NCBI GenBank assembly: GCA_018650845.1
Contig: JABIFF010000005.1
Span: 1 to 64,000 of the forward strand
DNA from: Chloroflexota bacterium
GTDB lineage: Bacteria > Chloroflexota > Dehalococcoidia > Lucifugimonadales > Lucifugimonadaceae
Direction: 5' to 3'
DNA length: 64,000 nucleotides
Part shown: piece by piece, positions 8,501-16,699 of the stretch
How the letters are laid out: each line of letters begins with the position of its first letter
Numbering within the stretch: position 1 is the first letter of the stretch
Position numbers and translations under genes: made by a program
The notes under the pieces: generated by a model
What the model saw: only the letters and a program-made list of their open reading frames with translations
Told to the model about the DNA's origin: nothing
Database searches by the model: none

Positions 8501-9201
8501 CAGCCGCGCCGATTATCGAAGAGCGGGCTAAAGCTGGAGAGTTTGTATCTCTGGCGAATTTCATGTCTCGAACCGGAGTTCAGCAGGAAATTCTCGATCA
8601 CCTATCGGCGGCTGGTGCGCTAGATCAGTTCGACGAAATCGCCGATCTTGATCGTGAGCCACCGACGGTCGCCGACCGTAGGCATCTTCGCTGGGAATCA
8701 GGCCTGCGCTATCGCCCACGTGGCGAGAAGAAAGATGGCTCACGTCAGTTGGCGTTCGAGATGCCTGTAGAGCAAGACGTAGTGGCACTACCGAACGAAT
8801 CGGGCTGGGATCGCATGATCGGCGAGTACTCGGCGACCGGCGTGTATCCGCAGGGCCACTTGATGTCGAAGATCAGGCCGCACTTGCCTTCGACAGTGAT
8901 ACGCAGCGAAGAGGTTCGAAATTATGCGAATGGTGATCGAATTTCAGTGGCGGGTCTTGTGATCAGGCGACAAAAACCAAATGGCAAGACAGTCTTCATC
9001 ACGCTTGAAGATGAGTTTGGTCATTCGCCTTTGATCATCTGGCCAGCGATGTACGAACGGTTCAAGCTACAGATCAAAGAATCGCTGCTCCTCGCCACCG
9101 GCACAGTATCTCGACGCGAAGGCACAATGAACATCGTCGTCGAAACGATCAAGCCTATCCCGGAGTCGGTTCCAGATTTCCATTCAAGGGATTGGGGTTA
9201 G
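5590..9201 (+). CDS. dnaE2: Error-prone DNA polymerase III alpha subunit DnaE2
   Basis: A C-family polymerase (1203 residues) that performs lesion bypass with ImuB. The PHP domain begins at about residue 122 (YAELHAHSNYSF) with ITDHDNVSG further on; the palm catalytic triplet is in PDIDLDF (Asp537, Asp539, Asp541); thumb and fingers follow; an OB-fold near the C-terminus starts at DRISVAGLVIRRQ. The order and length after residue 120 fit DnaE2 rather than replicative DnaE1, which carries a longer tau-binding C-terminus. The first 120 residues are a polar, disordered extension not usual for the family; the ribosome site at 5590 is weak, so the start is uncertain. It belongs with imuB and the DUF6504 gene but is separated from them by two leftward genes and has no visible LexA box of its own. 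Confidence 0.9.
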   Translation: MDKFSEIEKALPAKEVVGSPGRTSETAGTTDPRYETKSRRRQATFKSKEASSPDPAPNRTSDQSDNPAHDGWISGGRGITGVLNDEHAELLKTRGTERDQRLDTVDSATRNPAAENGPTAHYAELHAHSNYSFQEGASETWDLLLTAKQLGLHALAITDHDNVSGVMEFAQAAKELGIKPVIGIEITLAHGVDEPTGTEHEPAERPHITLLAENTAGYRNISLLTTRAHIDAQERNDPHLDPALLAEHSEGVICLSGCRRGEISKLASAGDIDSAQRAASKYIKIFGKENFFLELQQNLVMGDVQRNRHMAAIAGDLGVGIVATNNAHYHVRDRHRLNDSLVAIKHNKSLEASHRERRPNDQFFLKSPEEMSVLFSEHPEAISNTVKIADRCQFDLTSDAIYDFPSYEFLPPGHTESTYLRKICDEAAVRRYGSLTPEVTARLDKEFDLLEKHGLVGFMLQYYDIIRIAREVQEDLGLVEPGLPIEENPPGRGRGSSVALLIGYLTGLSHIDPLKFGLRLDRFLPETTDGEKLSPPDIDLDFPREIRAELILRIHERWGYERAVLTGMISTYRIRGAVRDLGKALGIAEDDLGRLNKRLDGHSSIPALAKEMAELPEFRDRVDAPVWQMLIELAQQLNHFPKYLAQHPGGMILSARPLSETVPLQRSAIDGRYICQWDKNASEDAGFVKIDFLALGALSQLSEALELIRKQTEERVDISRIDFEDHAVYTDIHNADTIGVFQIESAAQMQTVTRLRPRNLTEMAWEVGAVRPGVGVNDGVTLLIRRHMGKDPDWKYDHPLEEAALGRTYGVPLYQDQLGELAMHVAGMSAVEGDQMRRAFTRRNNERHIAVWKDKFITGALAKGVPPDAAERVFGKFHGMYQFPEAHAFAFGVTAYQMSWLKHYWPLEFFVGLFNNQPMGFYNLETLKEDAVRHGVKVLGPDINLSGEKAVIENGALRMGFTHVAKLRTATAAPIIEERAKAGEFVSLANFMSRTGVQQEILDHLSAAGALDQFDEIADLDREPPTVADRRHLRWESGLRYRPRGEKKDGSRQLAFEMPVEQDVVALPNESGWDRMIGEYSATGVYPQGHLMSKIRPHLPSTVIRSEEVRNYANGDRISVAGLVIRRQKPNGKTVFITLEDEFGHSPLIIWPAMYERFKLQIKESLLLATGTVSRREGTMNIVVETIKPIPESVPDFHSRDWG

Positions 9202-9267
9202 GGGTTGGAGCTAGAACGAGCACTAAAGCGTTACCCCCGTTCGCAATAACGACCTTATAAAAAGTGG

Positions 9268-9360
9268 CATCCTGAGGTTCTCGAAGGAGACAGATCACTC
9301 GATGTAGGGACCATACCCGAACGGCTGAACGGGCAAATCCTGAACCAAGTTCAGAATGAC
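9268..9360. repeat. Intergenic repeats: 'cctgaggttctcgaagg' unit and REP-like hairpin
   Basis: Two dispersed units lie in the gap before the CDGSH gene. The first (GGCATCCTGAGGTTCTCGAAGG, about 9268-9289) is repeated at about 43664-43685. The second (9337-9360) is a REP-like imperfect palindrome, ATCCTGAACCAAGTTCAG followed by AATGAC, related to those at 34213, 48005 and in the 130-bp elements. Confidence 0.65.
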
Positions 9361-9423
9361 GAGTTGGGTCAGCTTCGCTACCATCAACTTAGGATGAACC
9401 GAGTGGCGGACGATGGAGTCGAA

Positions 9424-10080
9424 ATGGCAAAAGTAAAAATCACAGAGACGGAAGATGGGCCACTTCTCGTTGAGGGCCAAATTCAGCTAATCGACGCACG
9501 TCGAATCGAGATCGAAACGCGCGGCAAAGCACGCCTTTGCCGATGCGGCATGTCAAACAAAAAGCCGTTTTGTGATAACTCGCATAAGTCATCTGACTTT
9601 GGTGCGGAGAGCGGGCAAACGGAAGAAGAATTTCTCAGTCCAAAACCAGTTTCGAGACGACGCGAATACACAGGTGACGGAATCAAAGTCAGCTTCGATG
9701 CATCGGTATGTATCCATGTTGCCGAGTGCCTCAAGCTCATGCCCGAAACGTTCGATCTACGATCACGACCGTGGATCAATTTGGAGAGCGCCGACATACA
9801 GAAAGTCGTCGATACGGTCCGCAACTGCCCAAGCGGTGCGCTGCGGTACGAACTTGAAGATCAACAATCGGCCAAGATCGAGCCGGAACCAGCTGAACCA
9901 ACAGTAAGAGCATGGCGCAATGGGCCTTTGAGAATCAGAGGTGAAGTCGAAATCGTCGACGTTAAAGGCGACACGGTCCTCGAAGGCGATAGAGCAGCCC
10001 TGTGTCGATGTGGAGCCTCACGAAACAAGCCGTTTTGTGACAATACCCATAAGCTGATCAAATTCGCAGCCACCACTTAA
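9424..10080 (+). CDS. Double CDGSH iron-sulfur protein with central mono-cluster ferredoxin domain
   Basis: Three iron-sulfur modules in one 218-residue chain. The N-terminal CDGSH (mitoNEET-type) motif reads CRCGMSNKKPFCDNSH and the C-terminal one CRCGASRNKPFCDNTH; each should hold a [2Fe-2S] cluster with 3-Cys/1-His ligation. Between them is a divergent ferredoxin domain of the Fer4_19 type (VCIHVAECLKLMPETF, then NCPSGALRYE). The start at 9424 is chosen because GGAG lies six bases upstream; an earlier ATG at 9364 lies inside repeat-derived sequence. The arrangement suggests electron transfer or cluster storage in the cytoplasm. It has no obvious operon partner: dnaE2 ends 222 bases before it and the next gene is convergent. 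Confidence 0.88.
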   Translation: MAKVKITETEDGPLLVEGQIQLIDARRIEIETRGKARLCRCGMSNKKPFCDNSHKSSDFGAESGQTEEEFLSPKPVSRRREYTGDGIKVSFDASVCIHVAECLKLMPETFDLRSRPWINLESADIQKVVDTVRNCPSGALRYELEDQQSAKIEPEPAEPTVRAWRNGPLRIRGEVEIVDVKGDTVLEGDRAALCRCGASRNKPFCDNTHKLIKFAATT

Positions 10081-10097
10081 TTTTGTGTGTGACTCGA

Positions 10098-10583
10098 TTA
10101 CGTAAACGGCACTAATTCAACATCTGCTGGCAAATACAGCGGATGTTTTGGGTGCCCTGCTGCCGTCAAACCGAAACACTTGACCGGCTTGCCTGAACCA
10201 GCGACTAAATCCAACACCACAGCAGATCGTTCGCTATCAGCCGCGCCATGATTACCCCAAGCGATGATCACGGTTTTGGCACGTGACAAAGCCAAGCCAA
10301 CCTCAGCATCGTTGTCATCGCCAACAGGATCAGCAGAAGCAAAAAGCAGCGCAGGTTCGGTAGCCATAAATCCGAATAGATTCACGATTTCAAGCCGACC
10401 AAATCCTTCACGCTTCGCAAACCCAATGCAGCGTTTGATCGTCGGATCATCGTGATCAGCATCGGCTGTCGAAGGATTCAACATCACGAACACGCAGGTC
10501 GATGAGCCACCGAACTCACGCGTCAGTAGATATCGATATCGACCATCATCGGAATAACGGGCTTTGTCGGGAACAGAGCTCAT
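10098..10583 (-). CDS. DUF1643 domain protein
   Basis: A 161-residue protein matching the DUF1643 pattern: YRYLLTREFG near the start, FVMLNPSTADADHDDPTIKRCIGFA, then NLFGFMATEP and IIAWGNHGA. The family is widespread in bacteria and phages and has no settled function. The ATG at 10583 is nine bases after the stop of the universal stress protein gene, so the two are probably co-transcribed leftwards. It is convergent with the CDGSH gene; the two stops are 17 bases apart. Confidence 0.85.
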   Translation of the reverse strand: MSSVPDKARYSDDGRYRYLLTREFGGSSTCVFVMLNPSTADADHDDPTIKRCIGFAKREGFGRLEIVNLFGFMATEPALLFASADPVGDDNDAEVGLALSRAKTVIIAWGNHGAADSERSAVVLDLVAGSGKPVKCFGLTAAGHPKHPLYLPADVELVPFT

Positions 10584-10592
10584 GCCCTGAGT

Positions 10593-11435
10593 TTAGTGAA
10601 TACTCGAGCCAAGCAGAGCCTGTTGTCGAGGCGAAACAACCACGATAGGTCCGGGAGCTCGATGAACCAGCCAGTCGGCAACACTTCTACGCATCCAGCG
10701 AGTCAGACCACCAGCACCACGTGTGGTCAGAACAACCACACTACCCGGACGTCGATTCATTGATCGAATGATTGATTCTCCGGGATGCCCGGTCATTAGT
10801 TCAGGAATTGCCAGAACTTTGCGTTTCGCCAATCGTTCGGAAAGTCGCTCAAGATAGGCACCTGCCACATCTCGTTCCTCTGAAGTCGCCTGTTCATCAA
10901 TCACCCGCAACAAGTAGATCGGTGTCAAAGCTGATTGAGCGAACGAAATCGCACTCTCAAGCGCAGTCTCTGCAAGTTCCGAGCCATCCAACGGGACGAT
11001 GACGCTCGAGTTTGGCTCGGTGTGCCCTTCAATGCGTTGCACGTTATCGGAACGGACGACATAGACAGGAACCGAAACCTCGGAGATGACGGCATCGGTA
11101 ACACTACCGAGAAGTCCTCTGGCAATACCAGAACGACCACGAGTGGTCATCACGATTAGTTCGACATGTTCATCTTCGGCATGCTGCACGATGGCATCGG
11201 CAGCAGCACCAGTTCCAACGTGAAAGCATGCACCGTAGCCACTATGTTTGAGTGATGACGATACTTCCTCGAGATAGAGCTCTGAGTCGTCGTAAACCAA
11301 ATCGCCGGGCTTGCCGCTTGCGACTGTAACAAGGCACAACGTTGTGCTCGATTTATCGGCGAGAGATACAGCGATGGGCAGTGCCATTTCCGCTAACTGC
11401 GACCCATCCAAAGGCACCAGTATTTTATTCAACAT
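10593..11435 (-). CDS. Tandem universal stress protein
   Basis: Two UspA domains in one 280-residue protein. Domain 1 begins LNKILVPLDGSQLAEMALPIA and ends with the ATP-binding loop MTTRGRSGIARGLLGSVT; domain 2 begins SSVIVPLDGSELAETALESA and ends LTTRGAGGLTRWMRRSV. Both retain the G-2x-G-9x-G-type nucleotide loop in recognisable form (the second is degenerate). The start at 11435 is preferred over one 75 bases upstream because GGAGAG lies seven bases before it and the domain starts immediately. It follows the DUF1667 gene by 35 bases and precedes DUF1643, suggesting a leftward stress/redox operon. Confidence 0.88.
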   Translation of the reverse strand: MLNKILVPLDGSQLAEMALPIAVSLADKSSTTLCLVTVASGKPGDLVYDDSELYLEEVSSSLKHSGYGACFHVGTGAAADAIVQHAEDEHVELIVMTTRGRSGIARGLLGSVTDAVISEVSVPVYVVRSDNVQRIEGHTEPNSSVIVPLDGSELAETALESAISFAQSALTPIYLLRVIDEQATSEERDVAGAYLERLSERLAKRKVLAIPELMTGHPGESIIRSMNRRPGSVVVLTTRGAGGLTRWMRRSVADWLVHRAPGPIVVVSPRQQALLGSSIH

Positions 11436-11470
11436 CACACCGCTCTCCTTCTCCACAACCCACTCGCGAA

Positions 11471-11836
11471 CTAGGCGCTCTTTACATTTCGGGTAGCGAC
11501 AACATCGCAACCGGTTCCGAGCACGTCGGCAATCAACACATCGCCAACCTTGATTGGAGCTTGCACTCGAACGCCAGTAATTTCGTCCATAGCCTCAAGC
11601 ATCATGGCTTTTGGAATAGGAGGGTTGGTTCGCACGCTCACTAGCGGCCAATCGCCACCATCAACAGGCATAGAGGTTGTGACCGTTCGACGTGGGTCGA
11701 AAAGCTCGGAGGCGACATAGTCGTTCGCCAGCTTGCAGAGGTGATTCTTCACCCCGGTTACGCCGTCTTCTTTTGTCCACTCCACGTCAACCGGGCAGCT
11801 CACCGGGCAGACGATACATACGATGGTGGAATTCAA
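11471..11836 (-). CDS. DUF1667 cysteine-rich protein
   Basis: A 121-residue protein with the CxxC-x3-C start typical of DUF1667 (IVCIVCPVSCPVDVE), a later NHLCK cysteine and a C-terminal domain with a GTGCDV cysteine. In many anaerobes and Chloroflexota this family is the third gene of a set with a GlpA-like dehydrogenase and an FAD/NAD oxidoreductase, exactly as here; its start codon overlaps the end of the preceding oxidoreductase gene by four bases, implying translational coupling. It probably holds an iron-sulfur cluster and passes electrons from the two flavoproteins; this is inferred from cysteines and context. Confidence 0.85.
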   Translation of the reverse strand: MNSTIVCIVCPVSCPVDVEWTKEDGVTGVKNHLCKLANDYVASELFDPRRTVTTSMPVDGGDWPLVSVRTNPPIPKAMMLEAMDEITGVRVQAPIKVGDVLIADVLGTGCDVVATRNVKSA

Positions 11837-13095
11837 TCTTCTATCTCCGCTGTGATTTCGTTATCTATGACGTTTTTGAAGCGCCCTTTACCAACTCGTA
11901 CCCGAATCATTCCCGCCGGTTCCATGTGCGGCATCTTCAAGCGCCTGAGCACTTCACCGCCGCTCTTGAACACGACCGATTTGTCGTGCTCTTCCTTCCA
12001 TGGACGCATAGTGAAATCGACAGCGTCTTCACCACTGATCGTTGCTGGAAGAACGTATCGCAATCCCTCTCCCGCTTTCATCGTGATCTTCGGCTCGGGG
12101 AGTTGACCAGTCATCGCCCACTGCGCCGCCGCCACGCCAGCCTTCTCAGATTCGAGAGTGGCGAAGTCGACTACGTCGTGCACTTGAAGCACGTTTCCAC
12201 AAGAGAAGATTCCCGGAATGGAAGTTCGGAATGAATCATCGACAACCGCGCCGTTTGTAGCTCGGCTCATCTCGACACCCACGCCAACAGCAAGTTCTGT
12301 CTCTGGAATTAGGCCAACCGATAGAAGCAGCGTGTCGCACTCGACGAATCGCCTTGTGCCTTTTATCTCGCCCATCTTTGGTCCGACTTCGGCAAGAGTC
12401 ACCCCAGTGACACGTTCCTTGCCGTGAATCTCGGCAACCGTAGTGCTGAGATAAAGCGGAATATCGAAATCTTCCAGACATCGAACTAAGTTTCCGGCGA
12501 TTCCACTTGGCTGGGGGAGAATCTCAGCCACGCAGACAACTTCAGCCCCTTCGAGCGTGAGTCGTCGAGCCATAATCAGCCCGATATCGCCGGAACCTAA
12601 AATCACAACTTTTCTGCCAACGGCCAAGTTGCGAACGTTCATATAGTTCTGGACCGACCCGGCAGTGTAGACACCAGCAGGTCGAGTTCCAGCAGTTCCG
12701 ATAGCGCCACGAGTTCGCTCACGACAGCCGGTGGAGATAATCACCGCACCAGCTTGAATCGTTTGAATACCCTTTTCGTTCCGAACGGTGATCAGGCGAT
12801 CATCCGTCAAATCGGTAACCGTAGTTTTGAGCCACGTTTCGACCCCACGTTCATTTACGCGGTCTTCGTAAATCGCAGCATATTCAGGGCCTGTTAACGC
12901 CTCTTTGAACACTTTCGTTCCGAAGCCATCGTGAACCTGTTGGTTCAAAATGCCGCCGACACGATCATCACGTTCGAGAAGAATTACGCGTTTTGCGCCA
13001 GCGCCTTTGGCCTCTGCAGCAGCAGCAAGCCCGGCAGGACCTCCGCCGATGACAGCGACGTCGGCAATTTCGGGAGCGCTAGATGCTGTCACCAT
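11833..13095 (-). CDS. FAD/NAD(P)-dependent oxidoreductase, partner of GlpA-like protein
   Basis: A 420-residue two-dinucleotide-binding-domain flavoprotein. The FAD-binding motif is at the start (VAVIGGGPAGLAAAAEA), the NAD-binding motif in the middle (KVVILGSGDIGLIMAR) and the second FAD contact near residue 300 (GIFSCGNVLQVHDVVD). Its start shares a base with the stop codon of the GlpA-like gene and its end overlaps the DUF1667 gene, so the three form one tightly coupled unit. Homologues in this arrangement are annotated as subunits of anaerobic glycerol-3-phosphate or other hydroxyacid dehydrogenases; the true substrate here is not evident. Confidence 0.88.
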   Translation of the reverse strand: MVTASSAPEIADVAVIGGGPAGLAAAAEAKGAGAKRVILLERDDRVGGILNQQVHDGFGTKVFKEALTGPEYAAIYEDRVNERGVETWLKTTVTDLTDDRLITVRNEKGIQTIQAGAVIISTGCRERTRGAIGTAGTRPAGVYTAGSVQNYMNVRNLAVGRKVVILGSGDIGLIMARRLTLEGAEVVCVAEILPQPSGIAGNLVRCLEDFDIPLYLSTTVAEIHGKERVTGVTLAEVGPKMGEIKGTRRFVECDTLLLSVGLIPETELAVGVGVEMSRATNGAVVDDSFRTSIPGIFSCGNVLQVHDVVDFATLESEKAGVAAAQWAMTGQLPEPKITMKAGEGLRYVLPATISGEDAVDFTMRPWKEEHDKSVVFKSGGEVLRRLKMPHMEPAGMIRVRVGKGRFKNVIDNEITAEIED

Positions 13096-14600
13096 TACTT
13101 CGCCCCAGCTTTCTCTTTGGCTCTCTTCGCTTTGCTCTCGGCTCGGAGATCTTCAGTCGTTCCGAGGAACAGCCACGAATCGCCACCATTGAGAGTTATA
13201 TCTTCAGGAGATTTACCGTTCTCGAGCAGCAGATCGACAATTCGAGGGCCGCAGAAACCACCCTGACATCGTCCCATCGTCGCCCGTGACCGGTACTTGA
13301 TTGCATTGAGAGAAGTCGCATCTAGCTTGTTGTTGATGGCGTCGACGATTTCAGTCTTGGTCACCATTTCGCAGCGACAAACCACTTCGCCGTAACCGGG
13401 GTCTTCGTTGATCAAGCGATCGACAGTTGAAAGAGTTTCTTCCCTTGTGCGGTGCACCGAAGACCACGTCTTCTGGAAGTTAGAACTTTCGCCTGCGGGG
13501 ATACGTTCACGCACCCAACTAGAAACATGTTCGGCAATTGCAGGAGCGGCTGTAAGCCCTGGAGACTCGATACCAACTAGCTGCATCACACCCGGTGCCT
13601 CTTCGACTTCTTCCACAACAAAGTCGCCGAATCCACCTTCTTTTGAAGTCACGAGTTTGGGTCGCATGCCGGAATAGGCGGTGATCACATCACGAGGCGA
13701 TAGCCCTGGCAAGAATTCAGCGGCTTCCTTAAGAAGCTGTCGACGAATCTTTGAAGTAGTCCGAACGTCGTCACCATCATTCGTATAGTCGGCAGATGGA
13801 CCGAGGAGGATGTTGCCATCAGTCGTTGGAGTGATGTGAATGCCGAGTCCTGCGCCACCCTTTGGTGGAACCGGGTAAACCATGCTGTTGATGAGCCCAC
13901 CAACTCGCTTATCGAGAATTACGTACTCACCTCGACAAGGCCAAACACGCCAGCGATGAACGCCGGTCATTCGAGCAATCTTGTCGGAGTTGAGACCGGC
14001 TGAGTTGACGATCAATCCCGCACTGATCGTCTCGTTTGGGGTCTCAATTTCGAATGCACCTTCAGTGCCTTTGATGCTGGTAACTGGCGAATCGAGTTTT
14101 ATATCTACGCCGCCGGCAGTAGCAGATTCCGCCAATGCGATTGTCAGCGAGTAAGGACACGCGATGGCAGCGGTTGGAACGTTTAGTGCCCCTGCGCCTT
14201 CGATGTTCGGTTCCATCTTTTTGAGCGTGGCGCGGTCGATGATTTCGAGATCAGGGACTTCGTTGGCATCGCCCTTGGCTTTTAGTCCCTCAAGATCGGG
14301 AACTTCAGCTTCGCCTAGAGCAACAATTACCTTGCCGACACGCTTGAAGGGAACGTCTAGGTCGGCACAATACTGTTCGAACATCTTGGCGCCAGCGACG
14401 TTGAATTTCGCTTTCACCGATCCGAATGGAACGTTAATGCCAGTGTGAACAACACCACTGTTTTTGCCGCTTGTTCCACGAGCTACGTCAGCAGCTCGTT
14501 CGAGCACGGTGATCCTGAGATCGTATCGACTCAGTTCACGTGCGATTGCACTCCCGACTACTCCACCACCGATGATTGCGACATCGTATTTTTCAGACAT
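13095..14600 (-). CDS. GlpA-like FAD dehydrogenase with BFD [2Fe-2S] domain
   Basis: A 501-residue flavoprotein of the DAO/GlpA family. It opens with the FAD motif (DVAIIGGGVVGSAIARELS), continues with a substrate domain in which GVVHTGINVPFGSVK is conserved among GlpA/L2HGDH-like enzymes, and ends with a bacterioferritin-associated-ferredoxin-type domain with four cysteines (VVCRCEMVTK and GRCQGGFCGPRI). The ATG at 14600 has GGAGAC eight bases upstream; an upstream extension of 44 codons has no such signal. It heads the operon with the FAD/NAD oxidoreductase and DUF1667. Oxidation of glycerol-3-phosphate or a related 2-hydroxyacid with electrons sent to the membrane is the likely role. Confidence 0.87.
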   Translation of the reverse strand: MSEKYDVAIIGGGVVGSAIARELSRYDLRITVLERAADVARGTSGKNSGVVHTGINVPFGSVKAKFNVAGAKMFEQYCADLDVPFKRVGKVIVALGEAEVPDLEGLKAKGDANEVPDLEIIDRATLKKMEPNIEGAGALNVPTAAIACPYSLTIALAESATAGGVDIKLDSPVTSIKGTEGAFEIETPNETISAGLIVNSAGLNSDKIARMTGVHRWRVWPCRGEYVILDKRVGGLINSMVYPVPPKGGAGLGIHITPTTDGNILLGPSADYTNDGDDVRTTSKIRRQLLKEAAEFLPGLSPRDVITAYSGMRPKLVTSKEGGFGDFVVEEVEEAPGVMQLVGIESPGLTAAPAIAEHVSSWVRERIPAGESSNFQKTWSSVHRTREETLSTVDRLINEDPGYGEVVCRCEMVTKTEIVDAINNKLDATSLNAIKYRSRATMGRCQGGFCGPRIVDLLLENGKSPEDITLNGGDSWLFLGTTEDLRAESKAKRAKEKAGAK

Positions 14601-14904
14601 AAAGTCTCCACGATTCCGCCGACTGCGTTGTGGTCTGATCTCGTGAAAAGCACTAAATACAAACGACCACACGGAGTGGGATTGCTGCGGGACAGCCCAA
14701 CTCACCGCCGTAAATCCCCCCCGACGGAACAATGCTTTGTAGGGGGTTCTCCAAAACCTTAGCTCGCACCTTTAGAGCGGAAGCCGAAAATGCCTGAGCA
14801 TCTCGTGAGGATGGGCGATGCTGGACATGAGCCTATTTAGGCGTAAACTCCCGCCGGTACGAGGTATCCGCAAACGCACCAGAAAAATAATTCGGAGAAA
14901 TCGC
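14601..14904. other. Divergent intergenic region, glpA-like gene and ThDP enzyme gene
   Basis: About 300 bases separate two divergent starts. It must hold promoters for both directions, but no clear -10/-35 pair, operator palindrome or riboswitch was recognised. A GC-rich part around 14710-14745 has runs of C and G that might pair. Confidence 0.4.
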
Positions 14905-16539
14905 ATGACCATCGACGTCGCCACCGGAATCGCACGAATCCTCAAGCAAGAAGGCGTTCCGTGGGTATCCACCTTCCCGGTCAGCAAGGTCAACAACTCG
15001 TTCGGTCGAGAAGGCCTAAAACTCCTCATGATGCGAGACGACCGCTACGCCGTGAGCGTTGCTGATGCGTATTCCCGAGTCAACAACGGCAACAAGATTG
15101 GCGTGTGTACATTCTCTGGCGGTATCAACGCAGCAGGTGAGCAGGTTGCCTACTCAGGGATAGCGCAGGCATACGAAGACGGATCGCCAGTGCTTTGCAT
15201 AGTCGATGCGGTGCCAGCCGGATCAAGCCAGAACACTCGGTTCGATCAGGATGCCAGCTTGCGCGGCGTTTCGAAGTGGTACGGGTATATCGACAAGCCA
15301 GAACGCACTCCCGAATTTCTGCGTCGAGCGTTCACCATGCTCCGATCCGGTCGACCTGGGCCAGTGGTTCTCGGCATTCCGAACGCAGCCGCTACCTACG
15401 ACGAAACAGCCGACCCGTACCGTTCACCAAAGGGCTGGAAGTCACTCCCTGACCCTGAAGATATTCAAATCGCTGTCGACGAACTCAATGCTGCAAAAAG
15501 TCCGATTTTGTTCGTTGGTGAAGGTGTTTTGTACTCCAACGCCACTGACGAGCTAAAGGCATTCGCCGAGAAGGCCAACTTGCCAGTTATTACAACGTTA
15601 AAGGCAAAAGGTGCGTTCCCGGAGAACCATCCTCTTTCGGTCGGAACCCGTGGTGATCACGTTCTGAAATTCATGAACGATGCCGACCTCGTGTTTGCGG
15701 TCGGAGCATCGATATCGCCGGGCAGGTTTGGTCACGGCATTCCCGATGCGGCTAACAAGAAGATTATTCAGTGCAACATCGATGAATATGACATCAACCG
15801 AATGTACCCGACTCACCACGCTGTGATCGGCGACGCAAAATCGACGCTTGGGTCGCTTACGGCTTCGCTAAACGGCGGTTCCAGTCGAGCCGATGTCACA
15901 GCTTCCGTGAAGGAAATCAAAGACAGTGCGATGGCGCAGTTCCACGAAGTAATGGAATCGGACGCTACACCGATTAATCCGTACCGAATTTACGGCGATC
16001 TAATGAAGGTTCTCGATCGCAATAATTCGTTTGTTACTCACGAATCAGGGAACACTCGTGATCAGTTAAGCACAGCGTACGAAACGCTAATTCCACGAGG
16101 TTTCCTCGGTTGGGGTAACGTTTCGTCGCTTGGCTACAGCTTCCCGGCTGTGGTCGGTGCGAAGCTCGCTTATCCCGACCGCCAGTGTGTCGCCGTGATC
16201 GGTGATGCGGCGCTTAGCTACATGCTTGGCAATCTGGAAGTGCTTACCCGCTTGGAAATGGGCATCACGATCGTCCACGTCAACAACGGTGGCTTCTCGG
16301 GCTACGGTCCGGGATTCTGGGGTGAGGGTCACGATCCCTACACGTTCGATGTATCGGGCGATGATGTGATCAATATGACGGCCGCTATCGAGCACATCGG
16401 TTGGCAAACGGAAAAGGTCACCGAGCCAGGTGAAGTTTCGGCTGCGCTCGAACGAGCCTTCACCGCCAACCGAGCGAACAAACCCGCCTACATAGAAATC
16501 ATCGCCAGCCAATACCCCGTCTACGGCGATTGGGCGTAG
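14905..16539 (+). CDS. Acetolactate-synthase-like ThDP-dependent enzyme, Glu-to-Asp variant
   Basis: A 544-residue protein with the three domains of the ThDP decarboxylase/acetolactate synthase family: N-terminal PYR domain, central domain (LNAAKSPILFVGEGVLYS) and C-terminal PP domain with the cofactor motif GDAALSY...VNNGGF. The PYR glutamate that activates the cofactor in this family normally lies in an RHEQ/RQER-like motif; here the sequence is R44-D45-D46-R47, so Asp46 replaces it, unlike the second family member at 26171. The ATG at 14905 has GGAGA seven bases upstream. A strong terminator at 16626 closes the transcript. It is not a housekeeping acetolactate synthase (no small subunit nearby); decarboxylation or carboligation of a 2-oxoacid is inferred. 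Confidence 0.85.
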   Translation: MTIDVATGIARILKQEGVPWVSTFPVSKVNNSFGREGLKLLMMRDDRYAVSVADAYSRVNNGNKIGVCTFSGGINAAGEQVAYSGIAQAYEDGSPVLCIVDAVPAGSSQNTRFDQDASLRGVSKWYGYIDKPERTPEFLRRAFTMLRSGRPGPVVLGIPNAAATYDETADPYRSPKGWKSLPDPEDIQIAVDELNAAKSPILFVGEGVLYSNATDELKAFAEKANLPVITTLKAKGAFPENHPLSVGTRGDHVLKFMNDADLVFAVGASISPGRFGHGIPDAANKKIIQCNIDEYDINRMYPTHHAVIGDAKSTLGSLTASLNGGSSRADVTASVKEIKDSAMAQFHEVMESDATPINPYRIYGDLMKVLDRNNSFVTHESGNTRDQLSTAYETLIPRGFLGWGNVSSLGYSFPAVVGAKLAYPDRQCVAVIGDAALSYMLGNLEVLTRLEMGITIVHVNNGGFSGYGPGFWGEGHDPYTFDVSGDDVINMTAAIEHIGWQTEKVTEPGEVSAALERAFTANRANKPAYIEIIASQYPVYGDWA

Positions 16540-16625
16540 GCAACACATACCCCTCGTCTCGACCGAAGCGGTAGCGGAGCGGAGAGATCTTAGACGGTGG
16601 CTGAATGCGTTTTCTGAGAGATCGA

Positions 16626-16662
16626 GAAGAGCGGACAGATTCGTCAGTCCGCTCTTCTATTT
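16626..16662 (+). terminator. Perfect 11-bp intrinsic terminator
   Basis: GAAGAGCGGAC (16626-16636) pairs without mismatch with GTCCGCTCTTC (16647-16657) around a ten-base loop, followed by TATTT. It lies 87 bases after the ThDP enzyme stop codon. Confidence 0.8.
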
Positions 16663-16699
16663 AACGACATTCGGTTGTGAGTGATTTCAGCGCAAATCA

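Noticed and set aside
14601-14904. Possible riboswitch upstream of the ThDP or GlpA-like gene
   Set aside because: No TPP, glycine or cobalamin core sequence could be matched.
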